Part shown: piece after piece, positions 42,693 through 54,194 of the stretch
Position numbering within the stretch: the first letter of the stretch is position 1
Layout of the letters: each line of letters opens with the position of its first letter
Source: Ophthalmolycus amberensis
Taxonomy: Eukaryota > Chordata > Actinopteri > Perciformes > Zoarcidae
Direction: 5' to 3'
NCBI GenBank assembly: GCA_024529925.1
Contig: JAFEUB010001198.1
Location: 248,001 to 312,000, forward strand
Length of the DNA: 64,000 nt
The notes under the pieces: model-generated
Told to the model about the DNA's origin: nothing
What the model saw: only the letters and a program-made list of their open reading frames with translations
Database searches by the model: none
Program-made: the position numbers and the translations under genes

Positions 42693-45600
42693 TGGAGCAC
42701 AAAATTGTTGACAAGAGTTCAAAGCCCCCGGACCCCTTCGAGGGTTACGAGGTCCACCACCATAGTCTCACAAAATCCGTTGAAGAACACTGAGTAAAAC
42801 TCTGCATTTGGGGTTTTGAGTTTACCATTATATAACGAGAAACAACGTGACAGAAGAGCCAGCCAGGCTTAGAGACAATCAGACTGGGAAGAACTGGGCC
42901 GCTGTCCCAGGGAGCATTTTTCTGCTGATTAGCTGGTGAAAAGCCCTGAGGCATCTATCTGACGTAGAACTAGACTTCATTTGGTTGAAAAGAAAGTTTT
43001 TGTTCACTGAGATATGATCATTCTTTAGTAAGAAATACAAACTCCACAATACAAGACAATCTAAAATTACAAAACGTTTATATACTTTATACGGCTTTGA
43101 GGTTTATATTTTTCCTTAACCTTATCTTCTGGAACTTTTTTGGCTCTGTTAATTGGCCAACATGTCATCATGGGTTGTAGGCTGAGTGTGAAAAGATCCT
43201 CCCGTTCCTTCCATTGTATCTTGAATCAACACTCCTCTCTAACCCCTTCTGTCATCGGGTAAGTATGACAAACAAGACAAGTGCAATTTATTGTCTCGGC
43301 CCTTCGAGCTCGGTCTGGACTGCAAATAGCTAGTCCAGTTCCCTGGCTCAGGTCGGCCCTCTATCACACAGATGAGAAGGACGGAGGAAGGAAGGGAAGA
43401 GTCAGGGCAGGGGAGGAATGAGGCGAGCCTGGACATGCACAGGAGATTAAAGCTCCATTTCTCCCCCTTCAGTCAGATCCATGTGCAGTGTGAATCTGCA
43501 ACAGCAGGTTGGAAAAGTAACCAATAAAACAAATATCTGGTTTACTGTTCTGTATTTCTAACTGATGTAACCAATAGATGACTCTGGGTTGTTATTATTG
43601 CAGTGGCACCTAACAAGTGAACCTGCATATTGCACTGTAATGTATGTGAATTAATTACTTCATAAGAGCCTTTGCTTAGAAATATTTTCCAAAAAACAAA
43701 AACAACAAGTAAAAGCAAAAGCAAGCCCCTCCTCTGTTCATTTATTTTATTTTATGAAATTCCATTAAATCCCAGGGACCGCTAAAGACAGAGTGGTCTA
43801 CCTACATGGGCCAATGGCAAGTCTCTACTAGCTGGGTAGACTCTAGCGTTTCCTTGCCAACCTTCCACTTTTGCAATGCTGTTTTAGAATACATACAGTT
43901 TGATGATTAATCATTCACCTCATTCACACAAGTTAACTTATCTGTCTGAGAGGGTGACTGGCTATCGGGACAAACCCAAACATCTGTTCTTCCCCTGTCA
44001 GTGCAAGGCGTTCGGTTCACCTCTGCCAGCTTGATTAAGCCTGGAGTCAGTTCATGATAGCTTTTCACATTTGTTCAAAATAAGTGATTTATTTTTTCTT
44101 TGATTTAGTTTAGTTATCTCTAAAAAGGCAATACAGGTACAGTATTGTGCTGACTGTGGTCAAAAATAAAAAGAATAAAACGGGTTCCAAATTTTTAACA
44201 AATGCTGTTGTGAAAAGTTTTTTGGAATATTTTGACTGCCTCAGAGCCTGGTCTATGATTTGGCAGTACAAGACTTCTTTGAATGAAATGTAGCTCACCC
44301 ACCAACATAATGTAAGTGGTTCCTTTGTATCTACATCATGTCAAAAACCCAATGGATACATTATAATTCCACTCAGAATCAGAGTGGTTCCAGCAGACAC
44401 CCTGCAGTCTGTAATATATTAAAATTACTTTTTTACTGCATTCCCTCACAGTGCCTGTGCAATGGCAATGAAGTTGAATTTAATGTAATGTAATCTAATA
44501 CTACAAAATATGTGTGCACAGTACAGTCGCCGCAGTCAAATGTCCTACAACTACAAGAGTTTTATTTTATTATTCCAGGTTGAAAATGTTTCTTTCCACC
44601 ACCGTTCCCATAGTACATCCATGTTGAAGGTGATCTATGTTTTCCTACAAAGGACGCCATCGCTGAATAACTGTTTTAAAAACACACATTATGTATAATG
44701 ACTCATGGCAAACCACGCCAAAAGTTTATTTCACAGCAGCATTTCCTCTTCAAGAGAAAAAACTATTTAAATTGAATATTCAAAAGAATAGTTTGTCCAT
44801 TTTAGATTCTACCGTGTGACCACCTCCTCAGAGGTACAGATATTTGGTAATTGGTTCGTGGCTCAAATTGTCAAATTTGATCTTGAAGCAAAATGTATTT
44901 AACTGCTACGAGTAAACCCAGACATAACTACAAATCCATTCCAGTAAACAAAAAAACCCATCCCTCCCAGTCACCCACAGATACAAGTCTGGTGGTACTC
45001 CAGTTTTACTAATTTGTTCAGCTGAGTCAGACAGGAATTCATCTTGTTCCGCTCTTCCCATGGTTCTGCATGTGTCAGAGCTGGAGATCTGTTCCTTGTA
45101 AGGACTGAGGCAAGTTCAGACACAGTTTGCCGGGTCTGTGCAATACATTAAAGAACACCCACATCACATGCTCCATTGCACAGAGCTTGTTTCATGATCC
45201 CCTGAGGCTGCAATGTTCTTGTATACACTCATTCAAAGTCTGTTAATCTCCTATAGAGTTCAAGATGAGGGCTACTCTCAAATCAAAGAGTTTGTCAGGC
45301 AAGAAAATTGAGTTTGTCTAATTTTTTATTTAACACTTTTAGAAATATACATCTCTAAAACAATGCTTGGAAACGGCGGTGTTCGTCCACAGCCTAACCC
45401 AAATTCAGATAAGAATATCAATATCAATTTAGAGTAATGTTCACCTGTCAGTGAGTAAACCTGTGTAAGTTTAGTTATATACATCTTATGTGATAACCAT
45501 AATAGCAGCACCCTGGGCAGAAGGTCAGATTCTGCACCTACAGTTATTGGACTTTGAATGAAGTTAGACAATAAACAAGCATATGCTGCCTGGTGTTTAC

Positions 45601-45867
45601 AGATGACAGTACATAAAGAAACACATGTAGAATGGAAACAGAAATCCGAGCAGACTCTTCCAATTGGTGGTTGTAAGCTAAATGATTTGATAGGATTAAG
45701 TAAAAGATTTGAATGTCGACAAACGTGTTGTCCATCAACAGGTCTAATATCACAGCCGGTTAGCAGCAGCACCATCCATAGAGAGCAGTGTGTGTGTGTG
45801 TGTGCTTGTGTGAATTGGTGAATATACAGGGTCTCAAAAGCAACACACAGAACTGTGGATCACTCAC
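42693..45867. other. ltbp1 intron, no clear feature
   Basis: A short TG tract lies at 45788-45812, next to the shared exon. No other element was recognised. Confidence 0.45.
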
Positions 45868-46035
45868 CTACTCTGAAGTTGGGTGCTGTCAGTGTGTCTG
45901 TAGCGTGGCCGTTCTCACTGATGATGGTGGTGGTGTTTCCCAGCTCGCAGTTGTTATGACATCTGCCTCCTATGCAGGTTAATTTGCAGATGGTTGGTGT
46001 GAAGACCACCTTGATCCTTCCTGTATGGTTGCCCA
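45868..46035 (-). CDS. ltbp1: ltbp1 coding exon, four-cysteine N-terminal segment (long-form splice)
   Basis: The minus-strand exon begins after GGTGGCAG and ends at AGAGTAG before GTGAGTG. It encodes VGNHTGRIKVVFTPTICK, then a TC...RCHNNC cysteine pattern, GNTTTIISENGH and DTLTAPNFRV. This is nearly the same as the vertebrate LTBP1 segment shared by the long and short forms. NHT and NTT are potential N-glycosylation sites. The 168-bp length (2 + 55 codons + 1) fits the phase of both neighbours. The protein is a secreted matrix glycoprotein that binds the latent TGF-beta propeptide and targets it to fibrillin microfibrils. The exon also has an in-frame 5' extension to an ATG at 46111, described separately. 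Confidence 0.93.
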
Positions 46036-46111
46036 CTGCCACCGAGAGCATGACAGAAACCAAGAGGAGGGGAGGGGAGAGCACACCAACTTTGGTTATT
46101 CTTTGATCCAT
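45868..46111 (-). CDS. ltbp1: ltbp1 short-form (LTBP1S) first coding exon with signal peptide
   Basis: The reading frame of the shared exon stays open upstream through its splice acceptor to an ATG at 46111-46109 with G at +4. The extra residues start MDQRITKVGVLSPPLLLVSV and continue MLSVAVG before NHTGRIKV. This has signal-peptide architecture: a short charged start, a hydrophobic core and small residues before the mature N-terminus. Human LTBP1S likewise begins MDTK with a hydrophobic leader joined straight to NHTGRIKV, so the alternative first exon appears conserved. A further in-frame ATG at 46156 would add 15 polar residues and is less likely as the start. A promoter for this form should lie just above 46111, but I see no clear TATA box or CpG island there. 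The use of this start is inferred from the sequence and the family. Confidence 0.72.
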
Positions 46112-46340
46112 TGGAAAACGTGAAATCACTTTCAAGTTGGAGCTTGTCATAATCAACTGGGGAGGCTCCAGTCAAAACATCAACACAAAACGTACTATAT
46201 CATTTTAAATTTAGAGAAACGTGTGATGTGTGTCCTCCCTGCTCCCCCTCTCTAACTGTTTCTCCTCCTCTTCCACTGCTCCTAAATCCAGTGGCGCCTC
46301 TGAAATGGGAGCAGGAATCAAGAAAAGAAATCTGGGACAG
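46112..46340 (-). promoter_or_regulatory. Putative internal promoter / 5' UTR region of ltbp1 short form
   Basis: If the ATG at 46111 is used, transcription must start in this stretch or not far above it. The sequence holds a C/T-rich tract on the plus strand (about 46230-46300) and AT-rich words near 46200, but no convincing TATA box, initiator or CpG island. The assignment depends only on position and on the known existence of an independent LTBP1S promoter in mammals. Confidence 0.3.
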
Positions 46341-47985
46341 AGAGAAGTCAGCAAACAAAACTCTGGGATGTCTTCCAGTTCTTCATTCTAAGTCTCTGAG
46401 AGGTGGATATCAGCATATGAGCATACCAAGCTTTATTCCAGAACAGACAAACAGCAAGCATACCACCTTCCGCTTCTGCGCCTGTTTTCCTTGCTCTCTG
46501 GTTTTCTTCTCATTCTATCTTCCTTCATCGTTTTTACTGTTGATTTTCAGCAAACCATTGTCAGGAACTTTAACCCCTCAAATAAAGAGAAAGTGCTCCA
46601 AAGATCCTTTGCTATGAGTTCTCACTGAGATCAGGAAGAAGTACTGGAAGACAGCATCTCTGTGTCCCTCTCCACCCTCATAAACCCAGCCCTCAGTACA
46701 GACTGACAGGAGGAAGAGGTGAGTGAAGAGATACTGGATCCCATCTCAAAGTATCTGACACATTTAGTCTTCTCCCCTAATGTACACCAATGTCTACATA
46801 CGTCTCTTCGGGTGCGTTTACATTTTCTCCACTAATTCTTTCAACTTGATTCACTTTTAATAACATCCCTGCCTCAGCTCCAAACCCCTGTCTCCAGTGC
46901 TCAGTGCTTTGTTGTGGCTGTCAGCTGTTCACACCAGTGAAGCGTGAAGTACGGCCAAGCAGGCGGAGGAATGTTTTCTAAACCTGAGAGGCAGGAAAAA
47001 CCACTGGATAAAACACACCAGGCTGCCGAAACATTCACCAATAGGTGCAAAAATTGACTGTTAACGAGATACCTAATATGATGTAGTGGTTACAACCAAA
47101 CACCAACAGAGAGGTGGTTTAAGAAATGCCTCCACGTATATGGATGTCCAAGATTTGAAGTCTAAACATGGTTTGCACAATTCCCTTTGATGGGAAGATT
47201 ATTCCCAAAAGGAAGTAGGAAGGAAAAGGCATGGTAAGGTAACTCTGGATGGGCAAAGCGAGGGCTCTTGCTTCCTTAAAAGAACAGTACGTGAGACAAA
47301 TGTAAACAAAAGGTTCCAAATCACAGACCTGGAACCTCCTGACTCACTTCCACAGTTAAAAGTGACATATTTTCTATCATACTTAAGTGAGGAACACAGA
47401 TTGCTTATTTTCAAACTCTTCAGTTATGTCTGTTACTATAGTTGTTTCAGCATGAAAAATCTGTTAAAGATGGATTTTCACAAACTGCTAAGACTACAGC
47501 CAATGGCTAGCTGACCACTGACATGCACTTTCTGTTCATTCTGTCCCACTGTTAAGGCAAATAAGTGGAAAGTTTAAGACTGATAGACTCTGAAGAACAT
47601 CAACAAAAGAAACCAGACATCATTTGTTCATATTCTGCCTCCTAAAATATAAACGTTTTCTGATGATGTTGTCCTGACAGTAGAGGCACACAGAGTGTCA
47701 TTGCCTTCCATCCCACATATGATTCAAATGACATCTACAGTTAAGGCCTGCTTAAGTTTAGATATCTGAGACCACTGGGTTAAAAAGATTCTCACGCACA
47801 CTCACACTCACATAAGAAGTTCAGTTTACTGAACCGTTTTAAACTGAAACTCAACTACTACTACTAAACTAAACTAGTTTGTCAAAATGTTATAAAGTGA
47901 AAATCACTGCTTCACTAAACTGAACAGCCAGTCAGCTATATCTTTCCCCAACCCCTGAATGGACCAAAAAACCAGCTGCTGATAA
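46341..47985. other. ltbp1 intron upstream of the short-form exon, no clear feature
   Basis: No repeat or exon was recognised. Regulatory sequence for the short form may lie here but cannot be picked out by eye. Confidence 0.4.
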
Positions 47986-47993
47986 GAGCTGAT

Positions 47994-48263
47994 CAGTGGC
48001 GGCTGGCCAATAGAGGGCGCCCTAGTGAACTCCAGGTGAAAGAGCTGATATCAGATCAACATGACCCCACAATCAGACAGCAGACTAGCAGGAAAGGGAA
48101 GCAGTACATGCAAAGCTTCTCTACTAGCTGTACACCAGACAGGTTTGGCTAGCTGGATGACGTCATGCTAATAACTTATTTAGCTTTTTAAAACAACGGG
48201 GCTGTCCCCTGTATCCAGCACGGACAGTTAGGGAGTGAGAGACATGAAGCATCTGTCTGAGAA

Positions 48264-48341
<78 letters not shown>

Positions 48342-48593
48342 TTTATATTATAGTGACTATTATTATATGATATATATATATATTATTATATTATACTGAA
48401 TTGCTTGTGAGGGTGACAAAAATACGATGTCCTGACGTGTTTGTTTAAGTGTTATTTACTGCTTTTTTCATGTTGGAATAAATGTTAAATATTTAACTGC
48501 AAAGTACTAATGCGTTTTTGATACCTTCATTTTTTTTTAATTGATTGGATATGGCACAGCCATACCTAGAAAATGTTCCACCAGCCGCCACTA
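47994..48593. mobile_element. 600-bp hAT element containing a long TA microsatellite
   Basis: The termini CAGTGGCGGCTGG and CCAGCCGCCACTA are inverted repeats (one mismatch at the last base). The flanks are the perfect 8-bp duplication GAGCTGAT at 47986-47993 and 48594-48601. Inside, 48267-48335 is an almost pure TA tract of about 34 units. No transposase was seen. Confidence 0.88.
48267..48335. repeat. TA dinucleotide microsatellite
   Basis: About 69 bases of alternating T and A, followed by GTGTG and a second short TA run near 48372. Confidence 0.95.
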
Positions 48594-48601
48594 GAGCTGA
48601 T

Positions 48602-50394
48602 TAGAGGCAAAGGTGCTGGACACACCGCAAAACCTACAGAAAACATGCAGCGACTCCTCATGGCTAAAATGTCAGTTCTGTATGTCAGTGCCCTTTGGCG
48701 TAACACTATGAAGTTCCCACAGAATCCAATCACTTTTAATTAATTGTGATAATTGTTTTCATGGCTGTTTACACCAGTCAGTTTAAATGTGGTTCTCGAC
48801 AGGTGGTATAGATATCTGCTTCAGGGGAGGAATATGCCTTGAAAATCACTTCAAATTCTCTTCACATGCACAAGGACAATAAATGTGTTGTTTTCTAACA
48901 GCTTTTCAAGCACCTCTGTATTTTACGCAATCATAACAATCACACCCAGCCTGTCAAAACTACTTTGACAAGTCTCTGAGCAGTAGGTCCCTGGCCACAG
49001 CGATGACAAAACATTTCCAAATCCTCTGAAACCTTCCTCCCTCCTCCTCACATCTATGCCTTTGTAAGTATGCACACACTGCTGGCAGATTTCTTTGGGT
49101 GTGTCGAGCATATGGAAAGGGAGTCAGGAGAGCATCTCAGACACAACACAGACATCAATCAACTTGAAGGACAAAAATGTTGAGGGTGAGAGATTCGTCC
49201 AGGCTGCAGGAAGGCTGGAGCGGCAGGGGAAAGTGTAGCAGGGAGGAATGATAGTGTTAATACTGAAGTCAAGGGGGGTCATTTCTTTTCTTTCTTTCTG
49301 AGGTTTATGTGATCCACGTCAGGGAATAAAAATGCACGAGCCTCAGAGGTAAAACGTACGCAGTACAGACGCTGAAGTCTGGACTGATTAAAAACACTTT
49401 TTAAGAGAAGTTTACTGGTACCCATTGGTGGGCCTTCAAGGCCTTCTCTGCTGGCCTAAACTGAATCATAAAGTTATAGCTATTTTATAATTTAATATTT
49501 TTTCTTAAATACACTACATGTATTATAATTTATAAAAATATTTTTCCCATGATCTTATTTTCTCATTGCACAGCTACTGTCTTCCTCAGCTGCTCTGCTT
49601 CCAGTGCAGCTTGCTTTAAGTAGAGCTTTCATCCAATCTGATCTCACCTCTGTGTCTCTAGGTAAGAACAGAGGCAGAGGCCTGCAGACTCACAAGTGAA
49701 TCCCTTTGCAGTTTAAGTGAATGGGGACGATATTGTTGATTGTCATTGTGTTCAACAATCAGATCTTTAGTTTGACATGTTGGGCGTATTCTTTGACGTG
49801 TCAGAGCCTTCTAGCTGGCCTACAAGTACGTCAGCATTAACGGGCAGCTCAGTTCTAAGGTGCAGCTCTGCAGTGAGGTGCAGCTTGCGCTGTGATTGTT
49901 CAGTGGGCGAGCACGTGACTATTGTGAAACAAAACTTAAAGTAGCCATCAGAGGCTTAGTCAGAGTAGTAAGAGTTCAAATTGAAAGCTATGGAAGAAAT
50001 TATGAAATTTTTTGCATTTTGCTTGGTTTAGATTATTTATTTTTTAACACTCAATGGCTGAAGGAGGAGAAACGGATTTGTGAGTTGGGATTTAACCGTG
50101 GGATTCAACTCTTTGTCAACAAAGAAAGTAGGATGGAGTTTGTCTTTAATTAAGTGAACAGCATTTGGTAAGTCACCTGCGTTTGTTCTTTTACATCTAA
50201 TATCTGAATGGCCCTCGAGTGTGTAGCAGAATGTGTGTTTCCGCTGCAGTGTTGCTGGATTGATTTGTTGCTTTGTTGTCATATGAATGAATATATGTGA
50301 CTGGTTCTTGTGAGTTTGTTGTTGTCATTGTGTTAATTATATAGATTTGGACTATATGCATTGTCCGTTAATTACGAAGCATACCGTCATGCGC
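48602..50394. other. ltbp1 intron, no clear feature
   Basis: The ORFs around 49896-50153 show no motif and no splice context. Confidence 0.4.
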
Positions 50395-50528
50395 AAAATT
50401 ACATTCCCCCAAAACTAAAATGCATTCTCAATTACGTTTGACCATAAACGTATTTTCTCCCCGATTACGTTCGTGTTTGACGTATTACAAATACGTTTCT
50501 CATCAACATATCTTTGCCATACTCTAGT

Positions 50529-50710
50529 CTTTATTATTTTTCTGTGATCTGCCTCGCCTCTACCTCCGCCACCCACAAGTTGTTGCCCCGCGGCCTGTTC
50601 CGAGGGCTGACAGACCTGACGATGGGGTGCCTCACGGCGGGGGCGGCTGGAGACCTCGCGTCCGGCGCCAACGAGTGAGCGCCCGCCACTCGGAACCATA
50701 AAACCAAGTC
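50529..50710 (+). repeat. GC-rich module, copy 2 (partner at 21776-21955)
   Basis: CCTCGCCTCTACCTCCGCCA, CCCACAAGTTGTTGCCCCGC, GGCCTGTTCCGAGGGCTGAC, GGCGGGGGCGGCTGG and GCGCCCGCCACTCGGAACC correspond in order to the minus strand of 21776-21955. The two host elements have unrelated termini. Confidence 0.75.
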
Positions 50711-50712
50711 CC

Positions 50713-50960
50713 GGATTTCACCCGGGGGACATTCTGGAGGTATTGTGGCCGGGTGATGTGCCTCTTTGCTGGGGAGGTATGAGGCGAGAGTGGCGGGGTG
50801 TTATGGAGGTATCTTTTATTTTACACGCGGGCCTTTGTGGAGGTGTTGTAGCCGCGTAATGTTCCTCGTTGCTCGGCCTGGATGAGCGCGTTTCTTTCTG
50901 CCGGAGACAGGCGGCGTGTTGTGGTAGTATTCTGACCGCGTAATAGGGAGAAGGAGAGGC
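50713..50960. repeat. Degenerate tandem repeat inside the foldback element
   Basis: CATTCTGGAGGTATTGTGGC, CGGGTGATGTGCCTCTTTGC is loosely repeated as CCTTTGTGGAGGTGTTGTAG, CCGCGTAATGTTCCTCGTTG and again as GTGTTGTGGTAGTATTCTGA, CCGCGTAATAG. It looks like two to three diverged units of roughly 100 bp. Confidence 0.45.
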
Positions 50961-51189
50961 GGTGGTGGAGAGGGAAGAAAATGTTAAAATGTTGATTAGA
51001 AACGTATTTGTAATACGTCAATGTAATAAGTCAAACACAAACGTAATCAGGGAGAAAATACGTTTTTAGTCAAACGTAATTGAGAATGCATTTTAGTTTT
51101 GGGGGAATGTAATTTTTAGGAGACAGTCGGTGCAGTGAGGTTCTGGCTAACAGCTGTCTGAAGCCTTCTTATTTACGTCGATCGCCACC

Positions 51190-51640
51190 TGAACACCAAG
51201 CATGCCATTGCAAGTCAAAAGCCCCTTACATTTTTTATATCGAAATTGGAGGAGTTACAAAACAACTGCAGTCTCATTCATGTTGGGTCTACAAAAAACG
51301 CACTACGGGCTTCATATCTGGTTACACAATAGCAAGAAAGGGGTTACCGCACACAATCGCCGAAGACGTGTGCTTGCCAGCTGCCAAAGCGATGGTGGAA
51401 TGTATGATTGGAGAGAGAGAAGCAAACAACTTGGACATGATCCCGGTGTCCAACAACACTGTGTTGCGCCGCCTCGATGCTTTGTCCGAAGACATCCTGG
51501 CTACATTAGTCGGTCGCGTGAAGAAGAGTGAGTTTTACTCTCTGCAAGTAGACGAGCCTACAGATGTGGCCAATCTGGCCAATCTTCTGGTGTACGTCCG
51601 TTACCTTTTCGAAGGCGTACGTTGCAGGGAGTTTTTTCGT
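51190..51640 (+). pseudogene. hAT transposase fragment (ZBED5/SCAND3-like)
   Basis: In shifting plus-strand frames: PLQVKSPLHF, a KNALRASYLVTQ stretch, PHTIAEDVCLPAAKAMVECM, IGEREANNLDMIPVSNNTVL, RRLDALSEDILATLVGRVKK and FYSLQVDEPTDVANLANLLV followed by YVRYLFEG. The VSNNTV-RR and LQ-DE-TDV motifs are typical of the hAT transposase core, the latter around the first catalytic Asp, in the family domesticated as ZBED5/SCAND3-like proteins. A stop and frameshifts near 51325, and the loss of the C-terminal dimerisation part, mark it as dead. Poly-G at about 51684-51701 follows. Confidence 0.75.
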
Positions 51641-51779
51641 TGTTTTTGTGTTTTTTTATGCGGCTTTACATTTTTTTAAGGTGTGGGGGGGGGGGGGGGG
51701 ATTGGGGGTGCGTGAACCCGGTCGGGATGTAGAAGGGGGTGCGTGGCCTAAAAAGTTTGGGCTGCTCTAGACTGAACTG

Positions 51780-54194
51780 CTTTTTGCACTTTTGGTTAGG
51801 AAGTTATGGGCCCAAGGCTACATTGCTACTAGGATAACACTGGAATATCCGATCAAACTGTCAGCAGTCTGTTGCATTGTGGGTAATGTTTGCACCAGGT
51901 TATGAAAAGGAAGAGGCATTTAGATTTTTTTATAGATATTTTTGATTGTCCATTATGAGTCCAACAATGCTATAGATAATAAATAGAGAATAAGTGGCGT
52001 ACTCTATCAACACAACCGTGGGTGGTCAATGCTACAGCAACACTTTATTTAGAGACCAGAACATTTCAGCTTCAGGGCTACATCAAGGTTAATGGCATAG
52101 AAGGGATTAAGGCCAGCCAAAGAGGTTTTATCTGAACAAAAGAAAAAATCCTTTTGAGACACGCTTTTTGTTTTTTTACAATGAAACATTAATAAACACT
52201 TGTATGTTATGCTACTGCTGGAGTTTTAGAACTTAGAACTAGTAGGTATGTGAACTAGTCGTGCCATTCCATTCTCTGATTGCACACCATCATGGCACTC
52301 TTATTCGGTCATTGCGGTGATGGCAAGGGGATCCTCTCTGCCCAAACCTTCAGTCAGGGCCAAGACTATTAACATTTGTCTGAGGTAGTTTTGATGGTGT
52401 GGGAGAGCTGAGGAATAGTTGAGGGGAGACGGGGAATAACTTTCCCAGATGTGGCACCAAAGCCTGTTGTTGACAGGCCAGTCTGTCGCGTGAGACTGGG
52501 CTGAAAGAAAGGCTGCAAGCTTCCTGTTTTAGAAGAGCAAACGTGTCTGCTACTTTCACAAAGTGTAGCGCTGACTGCATGCTGCGCAAAAAACAGCCGT
52601 GGTATTCCCATTAACTTAGGCTCAGAGGCCATAAGTGCTATTTGAAGGTATACAAATTTGCTGTCAGTGGGGAGTTGCTGTGATATACTTGACAGGGGTT
52701 CCGGTGCAATGTTTAGTTTGGCCCCCAACCTCATCAGATAGACACACACAGACCCTCCTCCATCACACAAAGGTATGGATGGCCATCATGAGTTACGACA
52801 GTCCTGTAAACTGCCGTGACCCCAGGTCTCTTGACTCCAGGGGGACCGGCTGTCTCTGACTCTCATAGTGAGTGTTGCATCTACGAGAGGGACGGACTGA
52901 TAAATGACTCAGCACACTGATCTGCACTCTCAGTTTATGTTTGCTGACTTGATATGATCTGGAGAGGTGAAGCCAGAGGAGTCGACTGAACAGTGTGTCA
53001 ACTTTATTCAGGCTGTTCCTATAGCTAACGGTAACTTTAGCCACCCAGCAGATATTAGGCTGACGTCCTTCCTATGAAGCATACGCATCATGTGTGGGAT
53101 AACACTTATTTTCTGAATATGTATAAGTTACGACACAGCCTTGCAGGTGGTGTGATTCTTTCATTTCCCTTGCTTGACTATCTTGCAGATGAAGATCTAA
53201 TAAATATGGTCATGGTCCTGCATTGGTGAAGGGGAGAAAAACAAATGAAATCATGAATACTTCCAAAACTTGAAAAATAATGCACAGTGCAATAAGCAAC
53301 TTGCCAGAAGGCCAAAATAAAAAAATGTCAACAAATATTCTGGGCAAGTCTGTAAAAGATGGTTGGTTAGATAAAGAGCCACTGTGGGACAACACTGCTC
53401 AGTCACGTCTTTGCACTTCTTCTCTAGTGAAATTATCTTTCTTATCGTGTCACATCAATTTCAGCAACTCTCAGTTAAACATTCATAAAGTATCAGTGAT
53501 TGAAGTAGCTTAGTTAGCAGGCTGCACTTTTGTTACTTACTTATGTTGAAGGATTCAATAAGGGATTCTAAAGGTTTTGGATTTGAAGAGCAGATGTGAC
53601 ACTAGATTCAGACTCGATTACATGCTACTGAACCCAATCCCCAGATTTACAGTATTTTACTACAGATAACTTAACCTTACTTTGTAACTGATTCTTCCGT
53701 CGCTGACTGTCAACTTCACAAGGCAACTAGAACGTTGTATTCCTACTTGGTACATATTTAATACTCTGTAGACAACCAATACATGACTGGAGTGTAATTT
53801 ATAGAAAATAATTACAATCAAAATCACAATATCCGTGAAAATCGCAATCAAAAATTTATATTTAGAAATAGTATATATAATATTTAGCTCTAGTCCACAG
53901 TATCACAACAATCCTTGTTTCTGTTTGTGAAGACAGTGGCACTTGTGTTGACACTATGGACTATGGTCGACCCATAGCTCCACTCCAAAACACCACATCC
54001 TCGGCCCAAACCATCCTGTGAAATATATAGTTATATAGTATAGAAAATTACAATGGAACAGCTGGTTCCAAAATGACAATTTGGGTGACCTCGCCTGACC
54101 TCTCTGTACTAAAACCTCTCTAATTTTGTTCTGCTTCAAGTCAAACTTTGCACAGAGACTGTTCACATATTGTGCTATGATTTGGGAGAGATTT
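51780..54194. other. ltbp1 intron, no clear feature
   Basis: Several short ORFs occur on both strands without motifs. No assignable repeat was recognised. Confidence 0.4.

Larger units (their letters stand above)
50395..51117. mobile_element. Foldback/long-TIR element of about 720 bp
   Basis: The left arm 50395-50509 (AAAATTACATTCCCCCAAAA, CTAAAATGCATTCTCAATTA, CGTATTACAAATACGTTTCT) returns inverted at 50989-51117 (AGAAACGTATTTGTAATACG, TGAGAATGCATTTTAGTTTT, GGGGGAATGTAATTTTT). The arms differ by a few substitutions and a 12-bp ATGTAATAAGTC-type insertion. Between them lie the GC-rich module and degenerate repeats of a GGAGGTATTGTGGCCGGGTG type. I could not define a target duplication or superfamily. 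Confidence 0.75.

Noticed and set aside
45860..46156. The upstream ATG at 46156 as the short-form start
   Set aside because: It would place about 15 polar residues before the hydrophobic core. The ATG at 46111 gives a better signal peptide and the same start pattern as the human short form.
49896..50282. Overlapping ORFs on both strands (85 and 81 codons)
   Set aside because: No motif, no splice sites in a useful phase, and no similarity to LTBP1 or to known retroelement proteins that I recognise.
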